Assembly: GCF_023898315.1 (NCBI RefSeq)
Contig: NC_064619.1
Location: forward strand, 298,754,150-298,818,149
DNA length: 64,000 nt
Reading direction: 5' to 3'
Source of the DNA: Schistocerca nitens
Taxonomy: Eukaryota; Arthropoda; Insecta; Orthoptera; Acrididae
The notes under the pieces were generated by a model. That model ran no database searches, had not been told where the DNA came from, and saw only the letters and a list, made by a program, of their open reading frames with translations. This document shows positions 20,607-33,554 of the stretch, one piece after another. Positions within the stretch are counted from its first letter, which is position 1, and each line of letters opens with the position of its first letter. Made by a program: the position numbers and the translations under genes.

Positions 20607-23455
20607 GTAGCAGGGGCTGTGTGGCATGGACTGGGCGGTTTTTTAGGTTAGAGGGTTTCAGGAAAACACAAAAAGGGCTATAGTCACATTGTGTGCAGGT
20701 TGAACACAGGAAGAATGTAGATACAGGAACCATCGGTATAACAGTTGTAAAATGTCGTAGCTGTGTTGGAAATGTACCAGAGCTCCAAGCGCTAATAGAA
20801 AGCACTGATGCTCAAATCGTTATAGGCACTGAAAGCTGACTAAATCATTATATAAGCTCAGCAGAAAATTTTTGCGAAGAATCTAACGGTGTATCGAACA
20901 GATAGGCTAAACATGGCTGCTGGTGCCGGTGTGGCCGTGCAGTTCTAGGTGCTTCAGTCTAGAGCCGCGTGACCGCTACGGTCGCAGGTTCGAATCCTGC
21001 CTCGGGCATGGATGTGTGTTATGTCCTTAGGTTAGTTAGGTTTAAGTAGTTCTAAGTCTAGGGGACTGATGACCACAGATATTAAGTCCCATTGTGCTCA
21101 CAGCCATTTGAACCATTTTTGAATGGTTGGTGGTTGCGTGTTTGTTGCTGTAAGAAGTAGTTGAACTCATCGTGAAATTGAAATAGATAGTTCCTGTGAG
21201 TTAGTATGAGCAGAGCTCATTGCTGGCAACCAGAATAAAATAATAATAGGATCCTTTTACCGACCTCCCAATTCAGATGATACAGTTGCTGAGAGGTTCA
21301 AAGAAAACTTGAGTTTCATTTCAAATATGTACCCAGCTCATATAATAATAGTTGGTGGAGACTTTAATTTACCCTCGATATGTTGGCGAAAATACATGTT
21401 TATTTCTGGAGGTATGCATAAAATATCATTCGAAATTGTGCTAAACGCATTCTCTAAAAATAATTTCGAGTTAGTTCATGAGCCCACACGAATATTAAAC
21501 AGCTGTGAAAATACACTTGACCGCTTAGCAACAAATAATCCTGAGTTAATAACGAGCATCAAAACAGATACAAGGATTAGTGAACACAGGGTTGTCGTAG
21601 CAAGACTGAAAATTGTAATCCTCAAATCCTCCAAAAATAAGTGAAAAATATACCTATTCAAAAAAGCAGATAAAAATACACTTGACGCCTTTGTGAGAGA
21701 CAATCTCCACTCATCCCAAGTTAATAATGTAAGTGTACACCAGAGGTGGCTTGAATTCAAAGAAATAGTATCGGCAGCAATTGAGAGATTTATACTAAAT
21801 AATCTAACAAACGATGGAGCTGATCCTCCTTGGTACACAAACCGGGTTAGAACACTGTTGCAGAAACAATGAAACAACATGACAAATTTAAACAGACGCA
21901 AAATCCCCAAAATCGGCTATCTTTTACGGAAGCTCGAAATTCAGTGCGGACTTCAATGTGAGATGCTTTTAACAGTTTCCACAACGAAACTTTGTCTCGA
22001 AACACGGCAGAAAATCCAAAAGAGATTCTGATCGTATGTGAAGTGTGTTAGTGGCAACAAACAATCAATGCCTTCTCTACGAGATAATATCGAAGACAAT
22101 GCTGCAAAGCATATTTATTAAACACAGCCTTCTGAAATGACTTCACAAAAGAAGATGAAGTAAATGTTCCAGAATCCGAATCGAGAACAGCTGCCAACAT
22201 GAGTAACATAGTAAATATCCTTGGAGTAGTGAAGCAACTTAAATCATTAATAAAAGCAAGTCTTCTGGTTCAGACTGTATACCAATTAGGTTCCTTTTGG
22301 AGTATGTTGATGCATTAGCTCCATACGTAACAATCATATACAACCGTTTGCTTGACGAAACATCTGTACCCAATGACTGGAAAGTTGCACAGGTCACACC
22401 AAAAGTCAAGAAAGGTAGTAGCAGCAGCTCATAATGAAATTGCATACGTATGGAATATCGTCTCAGTTATATGACTTGATTTGCCATTTCCTGTCAGAGA
22501 GATCACAGTTTGTAGTAATTGATGGAAAGTCATCGAATAAAACAGAAGTGATTTCTGGCATTCCCCAAGGTAGTGTTATAGGCCCTTTGTTTTTCCTTAC
22601 CTATATAAACGATCTGAGAGACAATCTGAGCAGCTGTCTTAGGTTGTTTGCAGATGACGCTGGCATTTATCGACTAATATACTCATCAGTAGGTCAAAAC
22701 AAATTGAAAAACGATTTAGAAAAAATACCTGAATGGTGCGAAAATTGGCAATTGACCCTAAATAACGAAAAGTGTATGGTCATCGACTAAAGTGCTAAAA
22801 GGAATCGGTTATACAATAAATCTGTCTAATCTAAAAGCCGTAAATTCAACTAAATACCTAGGAATTACAATTTCAAACAACTTAAACTAGAAGGAACACA
22901 CAGAAAATGTTGTGGGGAAGGCTAACCAATGACATGGTTTTACTGGCAGTACACTTAGAAAATGTAACAGATCTACTAAGGAGACTGCATACATTGCGCT
23001 TGTCCATGCTCTTTTAGACTACTGTTGTATGGTGTGGGATCCTTAACACATAGGACCGACAGAGTACATCGAAATAGTTCAAAGAAGAGTAGCACGTTTT
23101 GTATTATCGCGAAATATGGGAGAGAGTATCACAGAAATGATACTGGATTTGGGCTGGACATCATTAAAAGAAAGGCGTTTTTCGTTGCGATGGAATCTTC
23201 TCACGAAGTTCTAATCACCAACTTTCTCCTCCAAACGTGAAAATATTTAGTTGGCACTGACCTACATAGTGAGAAATGATTACCACGATAAAATAAGGGA
23301 AATCAGAGCTCGTACAGAAAGATATAGGTGTTCGTTCTTTCCATGCGCTATACGAGATTCGAATAATAGAGAATTGTGAAGGCGCATTGATGAACCCTCT
23401 GCCAGGCACTTAAATGTGATTTGCAGAGTATCCATGTAGATGTACATGTAGATGT
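20607..23455 (+). mobile_element. CR1-like non-LTR element inserted in NUMT CYTB
   Basis: Opens with the end of ORF1 (gtggcatgg...ggttttttaggttagaggg), the same junction as in the better copy at 40262-40300. It then gives decayed ORF2: endonuclease at 21240-21650 (IIVGGDFNLPSI, TLDRLATNNPEL), RT at about 22430-22790 (ISGIPQGSVIGPLFF, LRLFADDAGIY) and a terminal (atgtag)n tail at about 23430-23455. It is 5'-truncated and heavily mutated. It inserted after the mitochondrial DNA had reached the nucleus. Confidence 0.9.
20924..21122 (+). repeat. tRNA-SINE (family A) inside the CR1-like copy
   Basis: tRNA-like head with B box ggttcgaatcctgcc, tail ttaggttagttaggtttaag and end ccatttgaaccat. Flanked by diverged duplications atggctgctgg (20913-20923) and atggttggtgg (21123-21133). 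It splits the endonuclease region. Confidence 0.85.
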
Positions 23456-23457
23456 AG

Positions 23458-24153
23458 ATGATGGAATCCTTAAAAGTAAAGTATTTGTGGAATGGAATTT
23501 TTTCAATATCTAATTGTCAATATTTAATCCTCAAGGGTAATTAGATCCTGTTTGATGAAGGAAGAATAAATTGCTTCTTGCATATAGCTGCAATAATATA
23601 TGGTAATACAAAATGAAAAGTAAAGAATTGATTTAATGTTGCATTTTCAACAGCAAATCCTCCCCATACTGATTGTACTACATCTGTTATTAAATATGGA
23701 ATTGCTGATAATGAATTGGTAATTACTGTTGGACCAGAGAGTGATGTTTGACCTCGAGGTAGAACATATCCTATATATGCAGTTGCTATACCTAAGAACA
23801 GAATTAATGTTCCGGTTAATTACTTGTGTATATACATATAAGACCCATAATAGATTCCTCATGCAAGTAAATGCAATTGAAAAATATAGATGCACCCTTT
23901 GCATGTAAAGATCCAATGATTCAACTGTTATTTACGTCCCAGCAGATGTGAACTACACTACTGAATGCTATTTCAACGTTTAATGTAAAATGTATAACTA
24001 AAAATAGTTCAGTCACAATATGAATTACTAAACATAATCCTAATAAGGACCAAAATTTCATCAAAATTAAATCTGTCTTAATGTAGGTAGATCAACTAGG
24101 GAGTTATTAATAATTTTAATTAAAGTGTGTCTAAATGGTATTGATATATTCAT
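23458..24153 (-). pseudogene. cob: NUMT: CYTB, N-terminal part
   Basis: Minus strand starts MNISIPFRHTLIKIINNSLV at 24153 and continues [32 protein letters not shown] and PFHKYFTFKD before the CR1-like insertion. Frameshifts are present around 23820-23950. Confidence 0.88.
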
Positions 24154-24179
24154 TAGTAAAATAATCTTATTTTATTGAT

Positions 24180-24690
24180 AGGTCCTTGGCTGATATTTGT
24201 GATTTTAGCTACTGTTAATAATGCTAAAAGTAAATAAATTATTGGCATTATTGTAATAATAAATGTTGGTCCACTATATGATTTTTCTAAAGATATTGTT
24301 ATTTCTTGACAATTGATTGAATTAATAGTATTTATAGTTTTGGGTTTTTTAGAGAAATCTATAAATATTACTATGTCTAAAATAATAAATGTTGATATAA
24401 TGGAGAATCATGTTCTTAAAGTAACAATTATAGTAATTGATTGTGTTTGAAATATTTCATTTGATACAATTCTTGATATTTAAATAAAATTAACTAATAT
24501 ACCATCAACAATGTTAAAAATAGAACTTCTGATAATCATTAACTTTTTATTGTTGTCCTTGTTATTAGTCCAATGAGAAATGTTTGAAGAATAATGAAAA
24601 GTATTATTGATATTGGATGACTTAATTTAATAAAACTAATATTTATTACATTTGATAGTGATATAATTATTATTTTGATCATTTCAGGGG
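24180..24690 (-). pseudogene. nad6: NUMT: ND6
   Basis: The hydrophobic minus-strand reading ends with LLALLTVAKITNISQGP just before the CYTB start, as ND6 does in insects. Position between tRNA-Pro and CYTB supports it. Confidence 0.75.
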
Positions 24691-24752
24691 TTAGTTTATT
24701 AAAATATCGGCTTCAGAGACCGATGATGAGAAGCTTTTCCACCTTGAAGTTT
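24685..24752 (+). pseudogene. trnP: NUMT: tRNA-Pro remnant
   Basis: caggggttagtttatt, a Pro-like anticodon arm (aaatatcggcttcagagac) and gatgatgagaa resemble insect mitochondrial tRNA-Pro. The anticodon region is altered. Neighbours ND6 and ND4L fit. Confidence 0.55.
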
Positions 24753-24829
24753 TGAAAGTTTGGAGTGAAATTATTTCTGGTTTACAAAAAGGGTGTTTTT
24801 TTAAACTATTAAAACTAATGTTTACATTC

Positions 24830-25104
24830 TCTGTTTTTACTTATATATTGGTTTATTTTGTCAGTGTTTATATTTTTTCATGTAAAACTAAACCCGGATT
24901 AATTGTTCCTTTGTAATTGGAGTATATTTTTCGTTCTTTATTTATACTAATTTTTATTTTTCTTATTGAATTTGATTACGATTTTTCTTTCCTGTTTTTT
25001 TTTAGTTTTTTTCCGTTTGTGAGTGAGCTTTAGGTCTTTCTATCTTGATTTCAAAAAATCGAACTCATGGTAGTGGCTTTTTAAAATTATTTTGGATTGT
25101 CTTT
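24830..25104 (+). pseudogene. nad4L: NUMT: ND4L
   Basis: Frameshifted hydrophobic reading ending SVCE(W)ALGLSILISKNRTHG, the conserved ND4L end (SVCEgALGLSiLvsmiRtHGnd). Confidence 0.75.
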
Positions 25105-26230
25105 ATGTTAAAATATTTATTTATCACTGTTTTTTGTTCCCTCTATGTTTTTTAAATTATTGTTGATAGTTGGTTCATTCTTTAATATTCCTATCAAATT
25201 TATTTTTATAATTTGTGAATATTCACATGCTGATTTAAATATAATTAGATATTAATTTGGTACTGATTATTTTTCTTTTAGTTTTATTGCGTTGAGTTTC
25301 TGGATATTTCATTAATAATTACTGCTAGAGGATCAGTTTATTCAACATCATATGATTCTAATTTTTTTGTTTTTATGGTTATGATTTTAATAATTATACA
25401 TGTATTTCATTTGCTAGATTAAGTCTTCTTTTTTATAGTTTCTTGAGGCTAGATTGGATCCTACTTTACTTTTAATCTTAGGTTCAGGTTATCAACCTAA
25501 GCGTTTACAGGCTATTGTTTATTTAATTTCTCATACTTTAGTTTGCTAGATTATCTTTACTGTTAGTTATATTTAAGGTTTATGATTTTGCTAATACATT
25601 TTCCTTTGATGTTTTATTCTGTTTCTTATTATTTTATGTCTTACGTTTTTATGATTTTGACTTTTTAAATTAAGATGCCTATGTTTTTTGGTTCATTTGT
25701 GGCTTCCTAAGGCTCATGTAGAAGCCCCTGTTCCTGGTAGAATGATTCTTGATGATGTTTTGTTGAACTTAGGAGGTTATGGGATTTTCCGTGTGATGAA
25801 GGGTATATCTTATTTAGAGCTGACGTTTATTTCTTTCTGGTTATATTTAGGCTTGTTTGGTGCAATTTTAGTTACATTTATTTGTTTTTGTCAGGTTGAT
25901 TTAAAGTCATTAATTGCTTATTCTTCTGTTGCTCATATAAGAATGGTTACTGGTGGATTAATGAGTATGAATTGATGAGGTTGTATTGGTTCACTGTCTT
26001 TAATGGTTGGTCAAGATTTATGTTCTTCTGGTTTGTTTTGTTTATCTAATATTATTGATGAGGATCTAGCTAGATTCTGATTATTAATTGATAAGAGTAT
26101 AATTAATTTAATACCTACAATGGCTATGTGTTCATTTCTTTTAAGATCATGAAATATGGCTGCTCCACCCTACTTAATGAGCAAAGCGATTTTATGCACA
26201 GGAGTTATTATGAGATTTTTTAAAGATGTG
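25105..26230 (+). pseudogene. nad4: NUMT: ND4, 3'-truncated
   Basis: Begins MLKYLF at 25105. Clear from 25640 on: HLWLPKAHVEAPVPGRMIL, LNLGGYGIFRVMKGISYLEL, CQVDLKSLIAYSSVAHIRMV and NMAAPP near 26155. It breaks off at about 26230, where nuclear sequence begins. Confidence 0.9.
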
Positions 26231-26234
26231 TTTT

Positions 26235-26960
26235 AGGCTTACTCTTGAATGCAACAGCACACTCCATTAAGAACCAGCTGCAGCAGAACAGACCTCAGAT
26301 TACTGGCGGCGAGGTGAATTGGGCGCGGCGGAAAAGAACTCGGTGTGGCGTTGTATAAGTTCTGACGTAGGGAAATCCTCTCCACCACTAATCAAAACAA
26401 AGAAAGAAGATCTACATTTTAATTATATTTTATGTTTCTTTATAAAGAAATTTTAAATTAGTGTAAATTTTAATGTTTCGTGGACCGCTAAAAATAGATT
26501 ATTCATATGTTATTACTTTAAAAATTGTTTTATTAAAAAGAATATTCGCCATTAATATGTACAGTGAAATAATAACAGATGCATAATTCTTGTAGGTAGA
26601 GGGCACTTTTTACTGTTAGCACTCAGGTTTCTATAAAACTGCAATATAAGGATTTAACAGATTAAAATTTACTTTAGTTATGACAGTGAACCGATTGTTC
26701 TGTACTGACAAGCTACTCTGTAACTGCAATATATGGCATGTTGTCATCTAATACGTTCCAAAATTTCTTTTTGTAAATTAAGATATTTCTATCACTAACT
26801 GTATCTCTCTTGTTAACTATATCTTTAACATTGTCTAACAGATCTGGAGATGGGCACCTAGCCCAAAACCGGTCAATGAAAATAAAAAAAGACTGAAATT
26901 CCATATTTTTAGGTAATGAACGATCGCGGAATTCCCATTAAGACAATCATATCTAGTTTT
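26235..26960. other. Nuclear spacer replacing missing mitochondrial genes
   Basis: Not mitochondrial in composition or content: GC-richer at 26270-26390, then AT-rich with agatgggcacctagcccaaaaccgg near 26850. No gene recognised. It occupies the place of ND4 3' end, tRNA-His, ND5, the tRNA cluster, ND3, tRNA-Gly and the 3' part of COX3, about 3 kb in a real mitogenome. Confidence 0.65.
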
Positions 26961-26964
26961 CATA

Positions 26965-27240
26965 AAAGAATAAAACTCATGATGTAATAAATAAAATTAT
27001 CCCTCATCATAATCCAATGAACACAAATTCTGTATGTAATCCTTGATATCTTCCTTCTCGGACTACATCTCATTATCATTGACTTATTGTTAGTAACGTA
27101 ATTCCAAATTCAGTTATAAATAGGTTAATATTGAATAGATGGAATGGGTTTGCCTATCCTGATCCTAGAACTCTTGCTCCAATAGCTCCTGTTAATGGTC
27201 AAGGTCTATAATCTACTAAGTCACGTGGGTGGTTCGAGTG
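26965..27240 (-). pseudogene. cox3: NUMT: COX3, N-terminal part
   Basis: Minus strand encodes HVTLVDYRPWPLTGAIGARV, then GLAKPFHLFNIN and DVVREGRYQGLHTEFVFIG-like blocks of cytochrome oxidase subunit III. The remaining two thirds are missing. Confidence 0.85.
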
Positions 27241-27244
27241 AGTT

Positions 27245-27920
27245 GTTATATTCTCTAGAATATGAAGTTCTTAAAATTGAGAATACTTAAGCCTAGATTA
27301 TAGCTACAGCTGATTCTTGAATTAATAGAAGTATTTGTCCAATATTAAATATGAAATTAAATTTATTGCTATAGATGGCCCTGTAATTCCTAATAAGTTT
27401 AATAGTAAGTATCCAGCAATTATATTTGCTCCCAGTCATTCTGGTAATGTACCTGGTTCGATAACATTTCTAATTGTTCCAATTAGTACTATAAATGATG
27501 TTGGTGCAAGTGGAGCACATTGAGGAACAAGGTGTGTAAATATATGATTAGTGTGATTAATTCATCCAAATAATATAGATCTTTGTCATATAGGTAAAGC
27601 AACTGCAAATGTTGATATTACGTGTCATGCTCTAGCAAAAATATAAGGGAATAACCCTGTGGAATTAGTAAATAATATTATAATGAATTTTGAAATAAAG
27701 ATGAATGTTCTCCCATTGAATGTTTTGGTCCTAATAATGTTTTAAATTTGTTATGTAACGTTAAATTTAGTTTATTTCAAATAAAATTAATTCGTGTTTG
27801 TCTAAGTAAAAATATTGGTGGGATTAATTATAGCCCTAGAAATGTTCTGGTTCAATTTAATGATAAATTAAAGATATTAGTAGATTGAACAAATGTTGGG
27901 AATAGGTTTGTTATCATTTT
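27245..27920 (-). pseudogene. atp6: NUMT: ATP6
   Basis: Minus strand gives MMTNLFPTFVQSTNIFNLSL, FGWINHTNHIFTHLVPQCAP and LAANMIAGYLLLNLLG-like blocks with frameshifts, the ATP synthase subunit a signature. It overlaps the ATP8 end as in mitochondria. Confidence 0.85.
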
Positions 27921-28075
27921 CAGGTTAGATTTTTAATCTCATTTGTTCTTTTTTCTGCTCTTTTAATAAGATTAGGTTTGAAAGAGAAAAAGGTTATTTG
28001 ATTAAATAGACTTAAAGTGGCTGAAAATATAGAGAGAAATATATGAGTGGAGACATTTGGGGGATTTGGATTAAA
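27913..28075 (-). pseudogene. atp8: NUMT: ATP8
   Basis: Short minus-strand reading IPQMSPLMYFSLY followed by FKPNLIK, matching the insect ATP8 opening and its basic end. Confidence 0.82.
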
Positions 28076-28081
28076 ATTCCC

Positions 28082-28151
28082 CATCAGAAGTAGGCGTTAA
28101 TTTACTATTACTTAGTTTAAGAGACCATGACTTACTTTCAGTCATCTGATG
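28082..28151 (-). pseudogene. trnK: NUMT: tRNA-Lys(CUU)
   Basis: Minus strand starts catcagatgactgaaag and ends acttctgatg, closing a 7-bp acceptor stem, with ctCTTaa in the anticodon loop. It lies directly before ATP8. Confidence 0.85.
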
Positions 28152-28154
28152 TTT

Positions 28155-28222
28155 CAAGGTGTACTAATTATTTAGTTATTTCAGACTGACACTCTAATGT
28201 TATATATTTTAACTAACTCCTA
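28155..28222 (-). pseudogene. trnD: NUMT: tRNA-Asp(GUC)
   Basis: Minus strand aggagttagttaaaat, anticodon arm TTAGA-gtGTCag-TCTGA, ending agtacacct. Read in coding direction, the order is COX2, Asp, Lys, ATP8. This is the acridomorph arrangement and places the source organism among grasshoppers. Confidence 0.85.
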
Positions 28223-28227
28223 AAATT

Positions 28228-28890
28228 ATCTTAGATAATCAAGTAACAAATAAATTTACTGATGTTCTTTCAATTACAATTGGTATTAATCTGTGGTTTG
28301 CGCCATACATTTCTGAGCATTGGCCAAAAACTAATGTAGGCCGATTTATTGTAAATGTTCCTTGATTTAGTCGACCAGGTGTGGCATCAATTTTAACCCC
28401 AGCGCAGGTACTGCTCATGACTGTAGAACATTTTAATGCTCTTGTTAATTCTCGCACTTCTATATTTATAGGTAGAATTACATATTCTAGTCGAAATACA
28501 TCGTTTTCTAGATCTCGCACTGGTGTTCTGTATGCGTCAAATTCTATATCTATAAAGTCTGAGTATTCATATCTTCATTATCATTGACTTCCAATTGTTT
28601 TCATTGTGATTATTGGGTCTACTGAATCGTCAAGTAAATATAACAGTTGTAGAGATGGGAGTGCAATAAAAATTAGAGTAATTGCTGGTAATGCTGTTAA
28701 AATAGTTTCAATTAAGTGTCCATGAAGTATATTTCTGTTTGCGTAAGCAATAAATAATACATATTTTCGGTTGTGGCCTACACTTATTGTGATTATTAAT
28801 AATACAACTATTGTATGGACGTGGAAGGCTGATAATTGCTCCATTAATGATGAAGCTCCATCTTGAAGTGATAAATTTGACTATGTTGCC
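28228..28890 (-). pseudogene. cox2: NUMT: COX2
   Basis: N-terminal block FHVHTIVVLLIITI at 28820, C-terminal VKIDATPGRLNQGTF, NRPTLVFGQCSEMYGANH and IPIVIERTSV near 28300-28400. The CuA ligand motif keeps CSEMYGANH but other positions are changed and the frame is shifted near 28560. Confidence 0.9.
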
Positions 28891-28892
28891 TT

Positions 28893-28957
28893 TCTAATAA
28901 AAGGTCAAAACTTTATTTGTAGAGCTTAAATCTACTGCACTAACCTGCCATATTAGA
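28893..28957 (-). pseudogene. trnL2: NUMT: tRNA-Leu(UUR)
   Basis: Minus strand tctaatatggcaggttagtg, anticodon arm GTAGA-ttTAAgc-TCTAC, closing ttattaga. Position between COX1 and COX2 is correct. Confidence 0.88.
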
Positions 28958-28959
28958 AC

Positions 28960-30487
<1,528 letters not shown>

Positions 30488-30490
<3 letters not shown>

Positions 30491-30552
30491 GACTGAAGTT
30501 GTAGGTGTTAGACTGTAAATCTACTTATGAGATTTTTCTCTCTTACCATTAA
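30488..30552 (+). pseudogene. trnY: NUMT: tRNA-Tyr(GUA)
   Basis: gatgactgaagttgtaggtg with anticodon arm TTAGA-ctGTAaa-TCTAC, next to COX1 in the opposite orientation as in insects. Confidence 0.8.
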
Positions 30553-30589
30553 TTGTTCTTATATTCAATTATGATTCTAGACTGCGTAT

Positions 30590-30655
30590 TCTTTTAATTA
30601 TAACTTTGAAGGTTAAGAGTTTGATTAACTTAAGTACTTAGTATATCGAAATTCG
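30590..30655 (-). pseudogene. trnW: NUMT: tRNA-Trp(UCA)
   Basis: Minus strand aagttaatcaaactcttaac followed by cttcaaagtt, the typical Trp(UCA) anticodon arm of insect mitochondria, between ND2 and the Cys/Tyr pair. A degraded tRNA-Cys probably lies at about 30550-30590 but is not clear. Confidence 0.6.
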
Positions 30656-31640
30656 GGTTGATGTTGAAATTAATCCTATTCTTGAGACTGTAACTGTTAT
30701 AGGAAGAATAAATGTTGATTTTTGTGATTATATTCATTGATCACGAATTTTCTGTGTATGATATAATCAGTGCTGAAAATCTAATTTGTATATAATGTTT
30801 GGTACATTGTTTTCTATAAGTGATGGTACAACAATCAATTTTGGTAGGAACCCAAGAAATGGCAGTAAACCCCTCCAGGAATAGGAGCGATAAGAATATT
30901 ATAAATTTAATTTCAGTTTTTATGTGCCTCGCTGAGTACATTTGGTTTATATAGAATAAATTTATTTGCTTAAACACGAAAACTATGATTTAATAATACA
31001 ATATAGATCTCAAGTGTTTTCTCTAATGGTTAATGATCTAATTATTCAACCTACATGTCTAATTAAGGAATATGGTAATAGTTGTTGTAATGATGTTTGA
31101 TTTAAACCTCCTATTGCTCCAATAACGATTCTTAGAATAATAATGGTTCAAATAAGTGTTCTTAGTTGAATACAATATGATAGAACTATTATTGGAGCAT
31201 ATTTTTGTCACGTTATTAATGTTAAACAGTTATTGCAACTTCATGCTCCTATGACTTCTGGAAACCAAAAATGGAAAGGTGCAGCTTCAATCTTCAACAA
31301 TAATCTAGAACTAATTATTATTTAAGGGATAAATTCTCTTTCTCATCCTACTGGATATTTTATTTGGATCAGCAGAATTGAAAATAATTGTATTGTCGAT
31401 GCTATTGCTTGGACAATAAAATATTTAATTGATGATTTATTTATTATTATGTTTTCATTTCCTGTTAAGAATTGGAATAAATGAAATTAAGTTTATCTCT
31501 AGTTCTATTCAAACCAGACAACAGGAATTTGATGAAATAGGCTTCTGTCATTAGTGTTGATAGGGAGAGAAGTTTTATAGTCATTAAAAAGGAGAGTATT
31601 GATACCTCTTTAATTGGTGTATGTATCCATTAGCTTGGTT
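30650..31640 (-). pseudogene. nad2: NUMT: ND2
   Basis: AT-rich, hydrophobic minus-strand reading in the ND2 position, with numerous stops. The assignment rests mainly on synteny (tRNA-Trp on one side, tRNA-Ile and control region on the other) and on hydrophobic composition. Confidence 0.65.
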
Positions 31641-31728
31641 AGATTACCTTTTTACATTAAAATGAATGACGCACATTAGTTTCTGATATTAAGCGAAATA
31701 GTTTAATTCTGTCTTCTATAATATGCTT

Positions 31729-31793
31729 AATCAAGGCAATTTTATTTACTTGATTTATCCCATCAAGGTAACCCTTTTATCAGGCACCTCATT
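31729..31793 (-). pseudogene. trnI: NUMT: tRNA-Ile(GAU)
   Basis: Minus strand aatgaggtgcctgataaaag, anticodon loop ttGATgg, closing cttgatt, next to the control region as in insects. tRNA-Met and tRNA-Gln should lie at 31640-31728 but are too decayed for me to call. Confidence 0.75.
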
Positions 31794-31799
31794 TTTTGT

Positions 31800-32640
31800 A
31801 TATACTATATAAATTAATTTTTTAAGAATTAGATTGTGTATAATTTAGTTTATTTTGAATTAATTTGTTGTGGATTTGTACAAATTTTGTTTTATATATA
31901 TATATATATATTACCTAGGATTATAGCTACTTATGTTTTTAGCTTAAAATAGGTTATTGTATAATAAAATATATTTTTATATGTAATTAATTATTTTGTG
32001 TTAGTATAATTGGATATAAAATATGTAATTATTTTATTCAATATAAGTTATTATATTAATATAATTAATTATTTCAATTACAATAATATAATTATATATT
32101 TATCAATGAAATGAAATGTCGTGTGGCTAAGGCCTCCCGTCGGGTAGACCGTTTGCCTGGTGCAGGTCTATCGATTTGATGCCACTTAGGCGACCTGCGC
32201 GTCGATGGTGATGAAATGATGATGATTAGGACAACACAACACCCAGTCCCTGAGCGGAGAAAATCTCCGACCCAGCCGGGAATGAAAAGATTATTTAATT
32301 CTTTGATACTTAAGTTAACTTAATATAAGGTTAATTTTATATTAATAACATATTATAATAAATAACATGTTTGTATCTGATATATTTATTATATTATTTA
32401 ATCTTTCTTCATTATTTAGAGAAAAGAAAGATGAAATAGAAAGGTATAATATAAGACATTTATTGGTATACTGGTTCTATATTTATCTTTAATTGTAAAT
32501 AATAGAGAAGTTGTTGTGGTCATTAATGAGAGTGTAGTTCTTTTTTAATATTATTTGTTTTTTCTTTTATTTTTCTTGAAATAATTGAATTTATACCTAT
32601 TTCTTATGTTATTTATTTTTTTACACTTTGTTATCTTTCC
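31800..32640. other. NUMT: mitochondrial control region remnant
   Basis: Extremely AT-rich with a (ta)n run at about 31893-31909 and repeated ttatattaat/taatt motifs, next to tRNA-Ile. Interrupted by a SINE at 32105-32285. Mitochondrial sequence fades into nuclear sequence by about 32640. Confidence 0.75.
32105..32285 (+). repeat. SINE (family C) in the NUMT control region
   Basis: GC-rich island in AT-rich DNA: tgtcgtgtggctaaggcctc, gcctggtgcaggtc, acaacacaacacccagtcc and cggagaaaatctccgaccc. It is flanked by short aatgaaa repeats at both ends, a possible target duplication. It shares its last module with SINE family B at 34106-34548. Confidence 0.78.
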
Positions 32641-33554
32641 GATTGGTGATTCAGATAGAATTTCCAGACACTGATGAAGAGATGTTTGGAACAGAGGTAT
32701 TTAAAGTCAGACAACACATCTCTGTAGCAGGTTAGGCAGCCATGGACTGCGTTTAATCAGAGGTGTCAACAGTACTATCTGCACCTAGGTGTCTGAAAGT
32801 AAGGACGGTTTTCCCTGTCTCTGGCTTTTCTCAAGAGTAGTAGAATGCTATGGAGAACCAGAACTCGGATGTTGTGTGTTATTACACTCTACTGTAGAGT
32901 TTTCAGAACGACGTTCTGGGTACTGTAATACTGCCTTGTTTGAGCTCTGCTCGCTGTTTAGCTATGAGTTATGGGTGTTGTCCTGCTTTTGCAATAGTGG
33001 CACTCTTTGTGTGCTATAGACCATGTTTGTGACACACGGTGTGAGTCGGACTCAGTTCTTTTGGCAACTGTGTGGAGGAACAGCTTCGAAAATTTATTAG
33101 TGCATCCGGTAACACAAGCAGTGTGCAACAGCACATCTTGTCTCTGAAAGATTAGCTTCTTTTAATTGTTCTTCATGTATCGTAATTCCATTACTATGGT
33201 TACTGATCTTCATTGCACAGATGGCTATATATTTTCCAATAAAAGGTTTTATTCTGTCAGAACTTTTTGAATGCACATCTTCACACTAATTCTACTAGCA
33301 GGTCGTTTCTAGCATTTATTGCCATCTTCTTTTTAACAGAAAATATTTCGAAATGCAATTTACCCTCTAGTATTTGCTCTTATAGTGCATTTCTCACTGG
33401 TTCTTGTACTAGTTGTTGTATGGCCTATATCACTTGGCTTATATTGTCTGCTTCAGGTTCTATTTGTGCCATTTCCTGCAATACTGTCTGTGGCTGTTGC
33501 TCCTGTTTGTCTTGTACCAAATTTATTTCTTTGTCCCACGCTGTTTTTACCTGG
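32641..33554. other. No gene recognised; possible minus-strand ORF remnant
   Basis: Nuclear sequence without clear features up to about 33270. On the minus strand 33560-33280 reads as a mostly open, Gln/Glu-rich, probably coiled-coil peptide (for example KQEQQPQTVLQEMAQIEPEA) with two stops. It could be a gag-like or host-derived remnant. Confidence 0.4.
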
